From Bugula neritina (lineage: Eukaryota; Bryozoa; Gymnolaemata; Cheilostomatida; Bugulidae): a DNA stretch of 64,000 nt. The stretch lies in NCBI GenBank assembly GCA_964035545.1, contig OZ037768.1, forward strand, positions 13,764,175 to 13,828,174, read 5' to 3'. The translations under genes and the position numbers were made by a program. The number at the start of each line of letters is the position of its first letter. Position 1 is the first letter of the stretch. The notes beneath the pieces were generated by a model. It searched no databases and was not told the origin of the DNA. It worked only from the letters and a program-made list of their open reading frames with translations. Of the stretch, positions 28,301 to 43,300 are shown piece by piece.

Positions 28301-31300
28301 GTATTTATAGAGTTGATCAAAGCAGTGTTCCAGGGGAGATAACCGTGAGAGCAGGGCAGCTGTTGAAAATTGCAGTGCCGTACTCTGGAGGACATCCCCC
28401 TCCTACGGCTAAGTGGACCAATGATGGTGAACCCGTGGATGAAAAGCGAGCTGCAATTGAGGTTGGTCTTGTCACACTAAATTGCTGCTAGTCTGTCTTT
28501 CTTTACTATTTTGAATTCACCTCATATGTTCTGCTGTAGCATTTTAACATCCTTTATATAGAGTTGCGTTCTCATGATAGAGTTTATTCTTGCGAGTTGG
28601 GCTCACATACCATGAATCAAATTTATGCCTTTTTATTATATGTCTTAATTACTAAGATGCACATGATATTATCTAGAAGATTTCAGATGCGGCAGGCTTT
28701 GTTGTGCAAGCAGCATGCTCGCTGGTGGTTTACATTAACAAGTTATCAATGCTAATTAGTATGTATTTGCAAATCTGAAACTTTATAGATTAATCATCAA
28801 ATTATGCAAAGTCTGGAATGTAAATGGTTTTGTAGATACTATGCATAGCTAGCTAAAATTGAGCTAAGAAGCAGTGCAGTATTGATAATTCTATATCAAT
28901 AACTGATTGTAGCTTATACACTATCAGAACTTTTTAAAAATGATTTTTTTTTTATATAAAAATTGCTATTACAGATAAAATGCTATACACAGGTAAAATG
29001 CAATTTGCAACACTATATTAAAATTTTTAGATTTGCTACAAGCTCTACTCTAATTCACAAAACATTATAAGAGTATTGTCTGTCTGTGTTTATAGATGAC
29101 AAAGAATGAGGCCCTCCTCACTATTCCAAAGTGTAAAAGAGGCGATACAGGCCCTTACAAAGTGCTTCTTTCCAATCCATCTGGTACTTCTGAGGCTATG
29201 GTTAAGGTCAATGTCTTAGGTATGTGAATCTCGGTCTAATAATTAGGGTAGAATAATAAGGAAAATTATCTTTCCAGCAGTACCTACTCTGCTAGCAATG
29301 TGAAGTGGGAGTTTATCCACTACACTACTAAGCCAGGCCAAATAATGTTATGTAGTAGATACAAGTTCGCTCCATACTGCTAATCAAATAGGTGCAGAAG
29401 AATTCAAACTTCTTATGAGCAAGTTGTTTTCCTACATATAAAATGTAGCTAAAATTTATATATAGTTGTTTGCACTTTCTTCCAAAAAAATTAGTACATG
29501 CTACCAAAAATAGAAATTGAAAACTTGTCAATTAAAAAACCTCAACGCCAACTATGATATACTTGTATATTCAATCTCAGAATCATTACAGCAATTTCAT
29601 CTATTCTTGTAATTTAGAAAACTTATTATATTTGTATGGCACACAATTTTATTAATTTACTTGTAAAAAGTCAATTTCCCAACAGCTCTCAACTTCTGGA
29701 AGGCAAGCAACTTTACAGGTTTGTTTTGGAGTGTTAGCCAACTCTGCAAAGCACTGAACACAACATGCCTCACTGAGGTCTATGATGACATGTCTTTATT
29801 TTTTATATATAAAAATAAAACTAATTGTAAATTTGGTAAGGATATAATTGTAGCTATATCAGACATAATTTGCTGTAGATGTCCCAGCACCACCTGAAGG
29901 TCCCATTGACTACAAGGATATGATGGGAGACAGCATGACTCTAGTTTGGAAACCACCCAAAGATGACGGAGGCAGTGATATTACCAACTACGTAGTGGAG
30001 AAAAGACCTGTTGGTTCTAACAGGTATGCTGCAACTTTAATTCTATTTAGATCATTGAAAGTATTTGGTTTATAGCTCCCAAATTTACAATACATAATAT
30101 TCAAATTGTCATTGAAGTAAATTTTATATTATTAAAAAGCAAAGAAGTTTCAGACAACAGATCATGCTATTTTTTGTCATGTTCTTTACAAATGTTGCAG
30201 ATGGACCAAGGTGAATAGTTTTGTGCCTGGCGCTCATTGCCCAGTGAAGAATTTGAATGTTGGAACTCAATACGAGTTTAGAGTGATGGCAGAAAATCAA
30301 TATGGCCAGAGCGAGCCTCTGACAACCACTGAACCCATTACGGCTAAGCATCCTTTTGGTAATTATTCTAATTAATAAAGTTTGACTTATTCAATTCACC
30401 ATATTCATACAGCTATTTCTTGCAAAATAACAGTAGAAATCAAAAGTTCTAAATTTTTAGTTTTCAAAAGAATATTTGTAAAAAAACATTAGCTAAGACT
30501 GAAGTTCAATTAATTTTGCTACTGTCAATCAAATCATTTCTATTGGCTTTATATATACACTCTATCTGTATATGCGGCCTACATAACGACGAGGGTTTAA
30601 TAAAAATATGTAATTGTTATAAATAGTTCTTCAGCTTCAAGGTATGCAACTACTAGGTCTTATAATAGTTTTTCTGTTTCAACTATAGCTTCTACATCTG
30701 TAGTTCCTCCTTAACCATGATTGCATTTATACTTAAGATGTCCCTGACAAGCCAGGAAAACCAGAACCATTAGAGACAACTCCAAATTCGATAACCCTAG
30801 AGTGGGAAGCACCGCGGCGAGATGGTGGAAACCCTATTATCGGCTACACTGTAGAAAAGAGATTGAAAGGGGATATTAAATGGACAAAGTATAAAATTCA
30901 CAAACATTAAATCACCTGCAAACAATAAAACTTTTAAACAACATATTCTTTTTTAGTTCTATTTATTACATTTATTTAAAAAATTTATTATATAACTTTT
31001 TAGAGCATCACGAGAAACTGTGAGAGATGAGACGTTGACTGCGCGTAATCTAATACCCAACAAGGAGTATGAGTTTAGAGTGTGTGCAATCAATGAGGCT
31101 GGAGCCAGTGGATGGAGTGAAAACTCCGCACCTATTGAAGCATGTAATCCTACAGGTACACCACCATAAACTATATAATATTTATACCCATCTTTTAAAG
31201 ATTTGTTTATAGTTGTATTTTCTCTTCTTCAAAGTCATTTATTAAAAAAGTAGTAAATGATAGTAAAATATTCCAACGCTACAAAGTGCTTTTGAAACTT

Positions 31301-34300
31301 TTCCAATAACCAGTGGTGCTTTTAACTATACAAAGGTATGCATTTACTCTTTGACTTTGCTATATAATCAACATAAAATGGCAAAATAATTTTTTTCTGT
31401 TGCAATTTTTGGTTTCATAGTCTCCTTCGTACAATTAGACTATGCTTTCTTAAATCAACATAAAGGTTAGAACGTTTTCAAAATGCATCATTCAGTATTC
31501 TAATAAATTGGTGAGTTTCTAATTTGCTAATATGTAACTTTACCGAATATGTTGTAATATATGTTATTATTACAAGGTAATGTCATTAACAGTTTAAAAA
31601 AAAATTTTTAATTACTTTTAATATTGGTACTGAAATTGTAATTCCTATCATGCATAAAGTACATAAAGCCCACCTTTTAGTTTAAATATTCATAATGTGG
31701 CGTAAGAGCAGTTATCAGGTTTATCATGCAGGCATAGTATTAAGTAACCACTAATTGGGATTTTCAGTCGCACCAAAAGTGGACAAGAGCTACCTTCCCA
31801 ATGAAGTAAACACAGAAATAGGCAAAGAGTTTAGAGTTGTCATACCTTATACTGGTGGACCCATCAAATCAGCTATTTTCTCAAATGTATGTTGTATGAT
31901 ACTTAAAGCTATATTAAATATTTGTTGAAATTTGTAAATTAATTTTATCGTACGCTATTGCTATTGCTGGTACAGTGAATGATAAATTCATTGTATTTGC
32001 TGCTTTATCTCTTTATAACATGCCTTTCCAGAAAGGGAAGCCAATACAAGAAAGTGATAGAATCAAGGTGGAGATTACTCCTAATGAAGTCATACTAACC
32101 AACAAGTGTGCAGAAGTTGGTGATGAAGGAGATTATTCAATAAATTTAGTGAATGAGAAAGGCCAAGACACATGCAATGTCAAAGTCAATGTGAAAGGTC
32201 AGTTAGTTTTTGACCCACAAGCTTAGCTGCATCAGTTTGTTGTAGGTTCACCAAATAATGTGCTCTTGTAATCATACAAACATAAAATATTTCTTTGACA
32301 GTTTTTTTTTTATTAAAGACTAAATAATTTGTTAGCTAGCTACACGCAGTCAAATTGTTGTTTAATAATTCAGAGTTTGTTTTGCTGACACCTTCATGCT
32401 AATAGGATGTTTTCATAATTTAAAACAGTTTGTATCTATAAAGTTATAATAAACTTGGGAGAATAAAGTTTAAAATGTGTTACAGATAAGCCGAGTATGC
32501 CAGAAGGTCCTTTGACTGTTTCAAACATCACAGCTGATTCGTGTAAACTCAACTGGGAAGCTCCTAGAAAGACGGGAGGTCTGCCTGTCACACATTACAT
32601 CGTGGAGAAGATGGACATGGCAGATGGCACGTGGAAACCTGTCACTAAATTCTGCAGAGGGACAAGTTATCAACCTTCAGACCTCATCAATGGTTGGTTA
32701 CTTTAGCCGAGTTTAAATAGAGTGGCCATGAGTTAAAAATAGTTTCCTTATATATATGATTTAATTTTTTTTATAAATCATGAAATTTCATAAACTAGGC
32801 TGAAGTATGAAGGCATTAATATGGAACCATATATATATGTTTGCACACAATGTATTTTCTGGAAGTATCTATGCTTTTCTTGACATTTTATTGCATTACA
32901 TTTCATTGCATTACATTTCATTGCATTACATTCCATTGCATTACATTTCCTTTCATTACCTGGTGGTTTGTGTTAAAAAGTTTTCAATTTCAGTCATATC
33001 TTCAAAACTAATTAATTAATACAGTAAGGGATCTTTTCTAGGTTAAGTATTGGTGCATCCAAGTATCCTATTATCCTAATACTGAGAGTGTTGGAGTAAC
33101 ATGACAATTTGTGTTGCATGCCACCTTCTACGAATATAGTGAATGGTATAATAAAGGATGGGATATATAGTTTATAACATACAACTGTTGTTGCAGGTCA
33201 CAACTACAAGTTTCGGGTAATGGCTGTGAATGAGTTAGGGGAAAGCGAGCCCTTGGAGACAGCTAAACTAATCAAAGCTGCACCTGACCACAGTAAGTAT
33301 TTTATTCATTCGTAGAGCAAATGCTCTACATAATTTTATTATAGCACACACATTTATGCAGGTAATGTTTCTAGCCTGAGCTTAGTGCCTTATTTTGCAG
33401 AATGTATTAGACTTATAATAGCTGAATTATTTTATATACGTGTTAAAAATGGCCAAATGTTTTATTTATAAGTCCATTTGCTTTTCATGCTTCATCTGCT
33501 AAATAGGTTAAGCTCACATGTAGTTGAAAAGATTTCATCGGTTTGTTGTACATTAAAATTTTAAATTGGAAAATAACTGTGTATGGAGACTGTAATGTGT
33601 AAGCAGATAGTGTATATAGCATATAGTATATACATTCAGCAGGTAGAATATAGCATATAGCATATAGTATATACATTCAGCAGGTAGAATATAGCATATA
33701 GTATATACATTCAGCAGGTAGAATATAGCATATAGTATATACATTCAGCAGGTAGAATATAGCATATAGTATATACATTCAGCAGGTAGAATATAGCATA
33801 TAGTATATACATTCAGCAGGTAGAATATAGCATATAGCATATAGCATATAGTATATACATTCAGCAGGTAGAATATAGCATATAGCATATAGTATATACA
33901 TTCAGCAGGTAGAATATAGCATATAGTATATACATTCAGCAGGTAGAATATAGCATATAGTATATACATTCAGCAGGTAGAATATAGCATATAGTATATA
34001 CATTCAGCAGGTAGAATATAGCATATAGCATATACTGTATGATAGGTGGCATATGATACAGAATAAAATATTAGGTATGTGTAATATTGCCTATTTCTTT
34101 AAAAAAAACTTTGTGAAGTATAGAAGTTGTTAGCATATCTTTAGTTCTTGAGCTTTGTAACAGCTAATTTTTATCACGTGCCCCAATCATGAATAGAAGA
34201 GTTACCATAAGTTTTGAAATTACAAAATTGTATAAAATTATAGTAATCTACACATCTCAAATTTATTTTTATATAACTTTATGTGACCATTCGTTATAAA

Positions 34301-37300
34301 ATAAGCTGTAATTTGCAATCAGCAAGTTTGCAAATGAAAAAATTTGTCTCGCATGTAAACCATAAAAAATGTGAATAAAAAGAGTATTCTTACTTGGACA
34401 TCTGAATCAATCAATCTTGCAGATATGCAGTATGCATTTGAAATATAAGCATATTATTCTTTTGTGTGAAAGTCACCATTTAAAACTTCTACAATGATTT
34501 TTTGCACATATTTGAAATATTTTTAGGATTAATTTATGTCAAATAGCAATGCTACCACCAAAATAGATAGATAGATAAATAGATAGATAGATACATGCTG
34601 TATATATACATGTATATATAAATAAACACACCTCCAACAATATTAACATTCCACTGCAATACCATGTAAACAGCATCCCATGGCTAACATTAACTTCTGT
34701 ACAGACAGATGAAGTAATAGCATGTTCAAGCAAATAATGGCAACGCACTTTGCCAATTAACATTTTAGTAAATACGTTTGAATTATAATGAATCTACATC
34801 TACGGGCTAACTATACTGTAGTGATAGAGTAAATAGTTCAACACCTCTGTTTGGGCATAACCTGCATTACACAAGTACTTATACCGAGTGTGTGTGCTTT
34901 TCTTAGAGATTAGGTAATTCAATAACATTGCAGCAGGAGCTTGTAGTAGCACAGCATAGCTCTAGTAGAAGGCAAGTATCATCTAATTTTCTTACACTTT
35001 TGTGTGCAACTAAAGACTGAGTTATATTTTTTAGTATTGCATGGCTGCACTGCTCGTGAGCAGTCAATCTAAATAAGATTTTATTATCTCTATTTATTTA
35101 TTTCACAGAGTATAGGTACTTGACTCGTTTATAAAAAATAGTCATTACTAGCACAGTTAATCTATCATCATCAATATAACTTGTAGAATATGCAAATTTT
35201 ACACGAATTTTCGTAGACAGTTTGATAAGAATATTAATGCGTATAGTCTTCCATTATGTTTTATTAATTATGTGAACTTGACATTATAAATTTCATTTTG
35301 GGTTACATGCAGGTAAGAGAAAATTGTTCAGGCAATTATGGATTAGTACCTTTGCTTCCATTAACAAATTTAATAGCACAGCATGTATTACATACAGATA
35401 GAGCTATAACATAAATCAATTTAGCAGCCAAGTATAGATATTAGCAACCTTTGAACTTTGGTGTTTCTAGTATTTTCGATCACTTATTAGCTAGATATAG
35501 CAATTGTATTAGCCAATATATAGATATTCCCAGAATACAGGTTTTTTTTCTACCTTTAGGCCTTTGATTCTAAAATTGAAAGCATGGAAATTCCTGTGGT
35601 TTTATTGCTAAACAGACTTAGCTGTTAGAAACATATCAAATAATACTAACATCATATTTGTTATATATACTATACATTGTCAGCCTGTGGTTCATAATCC
35701 CTTCCATATAAAGGCATATTTAATAATTTAGCCTTTAACAAAAAAACTTAAATTACAATCTCGACAGAAATTAACATAATGGAATTTACTTACCAATTTA
35801 TTTTGTATCTAAATAAAACTAAATAATACTACATAAACTATACAGAGGGGTTTTTGCTAGCAAATGTTACTTGCCGATTGTAGTGAAACCCAACACTTTT
35901 TAGTTTTATTTGTAATTGCCAGATAAGGTCTGTTTATGTTGACTAGCCAAATAAAATCACAGAAACAGAATAGTATGTTCATGTTTCAGCTGCTCCAGGA
36001 AACCCTAGTAAAATGGAGGTAATGGATGTTAACAAAGGAGAGGTTAGCCTTAGGTGGGCTCGGCCAATGGATGATGGTGGAGATCGGATACAAGGGTATA
36101 TTGTAGAATACCGACCTGTTGGAGGGCATTGGTCTAAATATAATGATGTGCCAATTAAAGAGCTCGATGTAGATGGTATGTACTTTATTAAAAGACACAT
36201 CACAGCTAGTGCAAATCTAATAGTAGTGGTATAACAAGAGCTATTAGATGGCTTAAGGTTCGTCTATAGGATGTTGTTATAACTTGTCAGGCATAAGAAT
36301 GCATGCTGATGTTTTCATGTAAATGTTTGAGCAAAATGTTTTATTGTTTATTGTATGTCTGTGCTACAAGATGAAACTGGAATAAAATTAATTTTTCCTG
36401 TCAGCTTTTGTAAATACAAGGCTTTGAATTTTTGCTTACACATCACTTTAATATATAAAAAAGCAAAAAGTCACATCATAATTCACTTTTATAGTTTTTG
36501 ATAGTATTATCAAGTTTTGGGCTCACAGCATGTCGTTGTTTTAAAACAGTTTAGATTTTAAGCAAAACTAAAAAGTAATGTATTAAAAAGGTTTTTTGCG
36601 ATATGTTGTAATTTTTTTTTCACAAAATGTGTTTCTAGTGAAAGGACTAAAAGACTGTGAATATGAGTTTAGAGTTAGAGCTAAAAACTCTGCTGGTATT
36701 TCTGAACCGAGTAACCCAATTACAGTAGACGTGAAGCCTAAAAACAGTAAGTAACAACATTCTTCTTTAACTAATATAAGCAATTGTCCTCATTTATTTA
36801 ACATATATTACATTATGTATGGTACAGTTATAATTACGTATGTTAGTCAGAAAATGTAAAGTGTTGGGCTTATACATGCAGTAAAATATGTTAATTTTCA
36901 AAGTTCAGAATAGACAATAAACAGTTAGAAAAACACAGTCAATTATATAGTGTTATGCTTCTTTGCCATCCTTTTACCAAATATGAAACTATCAGCACAT
37001 TTGAAAATTTTTAAATCAATTTGTCAAGTCGATGCAACTTTAGATAAGTTTGTTCGAAAAAGTTTTTGGACTTAAAAAATATGCAACACATACATATTTT
37101 TTCAAACTTGATTTTTTGTTTTTCAACTAAAGTAGTTTGAACTACATAAATTTTAAGATGACTATTTTCTGAAATAAAAAAACTCGCTTAAGTTTATAGT
37201 CGCTATCCCTGTGAGAAACTCCTGATAGAAAGGGTTTTTGTTAAAGCGGGCTAAGGACTTATTTAGATGCAGCACAGGAGCAATTACGACTGGATGCTCT

Positions 37301-40300
37301 TTCTAACATCACCAATGGCCTTTTTCAGGGCTCGAACCCATGACTTCGTGTTTACTAGGCAAACAATCTAACCCTTAAACCACGGCTGCTCCCTGACTAC
37401 TTTCTGAAATATAGATAATAAAATATATATCAATTTCTTCATATGTATAAAACATAGTTAAACATAAAATACATTTTTGCAGGTGCTCCAACCAAACCAG
37501 GGCAGCCTGAAGTTGTAAAAACTGGTAAACATTACTGCAACTTGAAATGGGCGGCTCCTAAATCGGATGGTGGAGCTCGTATTAAAGGATATGATGTAGA
37601 AATGCGGGAATACCCCGATGGTCCTTGGGTACGAATATAAGAATCCAATATAATATCTATATTCTAAGTACCATTTAATATGAAAGTATTAGCTGGTGTG
37701 AGGTTCTATATATATATATGTTAACATATGTAAATGTTCATTATTTTTTTTTTACAAAATACCTGTATGTGTATTTTCTGCTAGTTGCACTGTTGAAAAA
37801 TAGTAATTTGCACGCTCTGTATGGTATATGCATACATTTCCCATTATACTGTGATGCATGTGTGTTATACAGAGGAAAGCTAATGACTATCATGTCATAG
37901 ACACTAACTACACAGTAACCGAGCTGAAAACCCAGCAACCCTATGAGTTTAGAGTTGTAGCTGTCAATGCTGTCGGACCAAGTGAGCACAGTCTACCAAG
38001 TATGGCTGCCACGCCTAGAGACCCTGACGGTAAAAACTTTAATTCAAAATAGAATTTTTTTTAGTTTGTCACAGTAGTTGTAAAATTAAAAAAAATTTAT
38101 GAATCATAATACTGCGTCTGTTCAAATATTTAGGGTTAAATTGTATTAATGCACACAAGATTACATAGCAAACATATTGTTAGCATTCTAACTACATGCA
38201 TATCCTAAAATGTAACAGGTAAATATTTCAGTACATACTCATGTCGATGATGAAGTGTAGGTAAAGTGTGGTGCAAATCTCTTTGGTATGTTTGTAGACG
38301 AGCTGCTACCTGAATTCACTAAGAAACTTACAAGTCAAGGAGGAAATGTTGGAGACACAGTAAAATTCAATGTAGAGTTTGGCGGGAAACCTAAGCGTGT
38401 CCAATGGTTTATCAAAGATGTAGAAATATTTCCAGATGCTAAATATCAGGTGATACAATTATAAGTCAGAATTCTTTCAGTCAGGTTAAGACACCCATAG
38501 AAGTTGATAGCAAATTTAGAAGCATCTATTTCTGGTTTATTTGCTCGCAATCTGAACACAGGTTTTAGCAACAGAAAAGTCTAGCAATGTTTGGCCAATT
38601 TATTTAAACACAAGTTAGTTTCTATAATTACATTTTGGCACTATGCAAGTTTAAATTTGCAAATTGCTGCAAAAATGGTCTCATAAGTCTAATTATATAA
38701 TTTTATCTTACTCAAACAAATAATTTAAAAATGTACACTTCCTAATTATGTGTATATGAATCATACAACAAATATTATTTTGCGAATTATTATAAGAACT
38801 TTGGCTAACACATTTGCAACACTCACCATTACTCTGAAACTTTGCCAATCAAGTGTCTTTAGACTTAAATATATTAGAGTACAGCTGCGTAACTCATTGG
38901 TTACTTTAAACCTGCAATGAAATTAAGGATGTTGCAGTTTTTGTTGTGAAGCTTTGAAAGCAAATACATTTAACATTGCACACCGAATAACCAACAGAAC
39001 ATATTTTAAAACTATTACAACTCCTTACCGTATAAGTACATTTTCTAGTCTGAAACTCTAGCAGTCTATCTGCTAGATGGATTTTTTGGAATATTTATTT
39101 TGTGCACATTATTAGTATGCTATTTCATTGGTATACAATAACTTAAAAATATGCTTCAAATTTTGAAAAAGGAATTTCGGTAGTTGCAGTTTAGAACATT
39201 TATGAAAATTGTTGTTAACCATCCCATCCCAGCTGCGAAATAGAAAGGATCATAATAAATGTTTTTTTTTGTACCGTACAATGCAAGTGGATTCATTCTT
39301 ACAGATGATGACGTCAGACACAGGATCAGTTCTAACCATCAGTGGACTAGAACCCAAGGATACCGGCTCCATCAAATGTGTGATATCCAATAAGAATGGA
39401 TCTGATCAATCTAGTGCTAAACTTTCTACTATTGGTCAGTTTAATGTTTCCTGTTTGGTGAATGTTTTTGCAGTTTGTCACATAGATCTAGAGCTTTACA
39501 TTATAGAAACTATAGTCATGTAGTAAATCTTATATCCTATTACTAAACTATATTAACTCTGAGTATAATGAATAAAATAGCTTCCTTGCTGTGACTCACC
39601 TAATTGCTAAAACATTACAGTCAGTAGGTATAACAAAGAGTATTTTCAGTATTTTACATAAGCAAACATTTAAATTTATTTCTTGATTTTACGCTACTAC
39701 TATAAAATAGTTTCTATCATATTTAGTTGGTAATATTATTAATGGTTGGTTTTGTTTACTTTCAGCCATTGATTATGTAACTTTGCCTGTAATCATCTTA
39801 TCTATACTTTCACATGTTTATTTTTTAACTTTATTGGATTTCTCTAGCTAAACCAACAATCACCAGCCTTGTCTCGCCTCAATATGCTGAACTCGGTGAT
39901 CACCACAAAGTTAAATTCTCATTCAGTGGCACTGGACCTTTCTCATTCAAAGTGAAAAACAATGGAAAAGAAGTTCCTGCTAAAGGAGGGAGAGTCAAAT
40001 TGACAACTTTCGATGATCATGCAAATCTGGTCTTTTCAGGTATTTAGCTATAAACTTTTAAGACAGCTTTTATATATGCATATGTACAATGATACTTTTT
40101 ATAGGCCACTCTTTAAACCAATAATTTTTTTAATAAAATTCGATTTAGAACTTTACATAACTTATTTATTCTCTGCATTATTAAATTGTTTTTCAATAGA
40201 TGAAACAGCGTTTATTAATATATAATATATCTAATAAATATTAATATTTAAAAATATCAGTAAAAATCTAACAAAAATAATTATTGCATTCATCACAACC

Positions 40301-43300
40301 CAGCTCTGTTTGCATTCCATAGAAACTTTAAAGGATGACTCAGGTGACTGGTCAGTCGAGGTTAGTAATGACAGTGGCACGTGTCAAGTGAACTTCCCGC
40401 TAACCATTAAAGCTACTCCTGGAGCATGCAGAGCCCCAGTTAAAGTTTCAGATACAACCTTCAGCACAGCAATGTTGGCGTGGACTCCACCAACAGATGA
40501 TGGCGGATCTCCGGTTACACACTACGTGGTAGAGAAAAAGGAAGTAGGCAAGTCTTACTGGACCACAGTAACCTCACAGGCAAGTTCTATCAATCAAATA
40601 AAAAATCTCACTTGAGTGCAGAACTTTCATACTTATAAGTAATTTACTACCAACAGTCATTTTATTCTAAAATTTGCATTGAATTTCAGGGTTGTCGAGA
40701 GCCTCACTTTGAATGCCAAGGCTTGACTCCGAATGCTGAGTATTTGTTCAGAGTTGCTGCTGCTAATAAAAATGGTGTTGGCCCATTTATTGAAACGGCT
40801 AACTCAACTGTAGCCAAATTACCATATGGTGAGTCATGTTCTGGTATGATGCTTGTAAAAGACTAGCTATATATTTTTGTAATATAACATAGTTATCTAA
40901 AACATATAAATATATCATATATTAAACTGAAATAATTTTATATATACAACTACATGTTCATTTATAATTTCAATAATTTGCAGTATTTATGTCTGTTGCA
41001 AGTTTTCCAGTTAAAATCTTATAAAACCTGCCCTCACCAACTACCATAGTATTTGCTTTGTCTTAAAAAATATTTAGTTGAAGCATGGTAAACTATTGGT
41101 TTGTATGGATCTTATAAGTGTAGCATTTACAATACTTTAGATCCACCTGGACCACCTGGCATACCAGAAGTTGAAGAAGTTGGGAATGACTTTGTGCATC
41201 TGTCATGGGAAAAACCGTTTGATGATGGTGGTGGTAGAATTACAGGATATATAGTTGAAAGAAGAGAGGTAAGTTGGAAACTCTTTTTAAAGAAGATATT
41301 TTGTTTTATAATTCTATTATTACACTGACTATATAATATTTTGCAATACTTGCAAAAAGTTATTAACAGAAAGTTATTGCTTTTTTAAAACACTTCTTAC
41401 ACTTATATGCCTGCCCATGTTACCAAGTCGTAAATAGTTTCTACCTATAATATTATTTAATTTATGGTGTCCACATAACAGTTAAATTCTGACAAGTGGA
41501 CAAGAGTAAACTATACCCCAGTCATGGCTACTCAGTACAACATAGCAAACCTGATAGAAGACTTCACATATGAATTCAGAGTAATAGCTGTCAATGATGC
41601 AGGGGAGAGTAAACCTTCTGCAATATCCTCCAAAGTTGTTGTTAAGGACCCCAAAGGTAAAATATCATAAATTTGTTTATATAGTGTTCAAAAATTTCAT
41701 TTTCCAACTATACAATTGCAATAAGTCTGTGTTAAAATTTTAGCTGCAACATTACCTGTCTTCGTGCAAGGAATAAAAAATGTTGACACAGTAGAAGGAA
41801 AGAAAATTGAATTTGAGTGCATCATTGAAGCTAACCCGAAGCCTGAAGTGGCTTGGTAAGTAATATTTGTGTGGAAATGCTTTTCTACATGGGTTTTTAA
41901 CTGTCTCATAGACCAAGAGTGAAATTGATAAGCAGCTAAGTTAGAGGCAACTTACACAAGATATCTTTCAACTTTCGATTCAATATTGAGCATTTTTTGT
42001 GAGCGATTCATTTATTGGTCTGACTAAATTACTAATCTCATTATTGGGCTGCTAAAGTTTCATATTTGTTGATCTGCAGGTTTAAGGGAACACGCCAGCT
42101 TGATGAAAATAAGCGAATTGACATTTCATCTGAAGGTAACAAATATTTTCTCACTATTTATGATTGTTATGGTGAAGATGCAGATGACTACGCAGTTCGA
42201 GCGAGTACCGCAGCTGGTACTCGGCAGAGCAGAGCTAAAGTGTCCATCAAATGTAAGTACACACAGGAAACTTACATTGTGTGCTATCTCAATGCCGGGA
42301 AAATGAAAAATTATCTTATTTTCATAATTTTTTTAGTTCCGAGACAGATTTAGGGATAAGTTTATTTTGTTGGTATTCTACCTTGTTCAGTTTAACAGTG
42401 TGTTACGGGTATCTATAATGAATACACCAAATCCTAAATAGCCCTCTTCAACATCTACTTATGCAGCTGCACCCAAAATAAAACTGCCCAGCCGGTTTGA
42501 GTCTGCCACTGCCTTTGAGAAGGGTGAGACGGTAGTACTGAAGATACCATTTACCGGGAACCCAAAACCATCTTGCACTTGGTACAAGAATGGCGAGAAG
42601 CTCAAGGGATCTCGGTATTTGCAAGAGGTGAGTGATTATTAACTTCTACAAAGTCAGCAAATGTGGCAGCTGCATGAGCTCATGCCAAATTTGAGCAAAA
42701 ATTATATTGAATTCATTTTTATTGTTGATGAAATGAATAGCCATTTTTTATCCTGTACTTCTTTTATTACACACACAGCAGTAGCTTTGTTAAAAACTTG
42801 CACTGACTGAAATTTTTGTGCTTGATGCACATTTTTTATTTAATATCACTATTAAAAATGTTATTTAGTAAAACTGATTTATATATTATATATTAGGTGA
42901 CTGAAAGACATGCTTTGTTAACAATAAAAGATGCAGACAAGACAGATGGTGGAACTTATAAACTACAACTAGAAAATTCTCTTGGCAGTGATTCAGCCAA
43001 CATCACATTCACAGTCAACGGTAAAGCAATTAGCTCACCAACTTTTTTGGCACTCAATACGTTTATTGTTTAAATTTTAGTGTTTTAACAAGGTTGTTTC
43101 TGATATCTTTTCAGCACAGTTTTTATTACGTTGTTGTTGGCCGCCTTTTTCTATCTTATTTCTATTTGTTGGTAATTATTTTAGACACACCTGATGCACC
43201 CCACGGCCTAGTAGTAGAACAAGGTGCTGGTTGTGATGTAACACTCTCATGGTTGTCCCCTCTCAATGATGGTGGGAGCATGGTAACAGAATACATGGTG

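Larger units (their letters stand above)
33293..35989. other. Largest twitchin intron, with repeats
   Basis: A 2.7-kb AT-rich intron with a minisatellite and a short GATA array (listed separately). I see no exon in the rest. Confidence 0.6.

Noticed and set aside
33485-33969. Minus-strand frames with repeated CYILPAECIYY
   Set aside because: Translation of the 34-bp minisatellite; no gene features.
33608-34036. CRISPR-like regular repeats
   Set aside because: Units are contiguous with no unique spacers, and the context is an animal intron.
37327-37393. Possible tRNA gene on the minus strand
   Set aside because: A- and B-boxes are present, but I could not fold an acceptor stem, and the block continues into a dispersed tail found elsewhere; a SINE head fits better.
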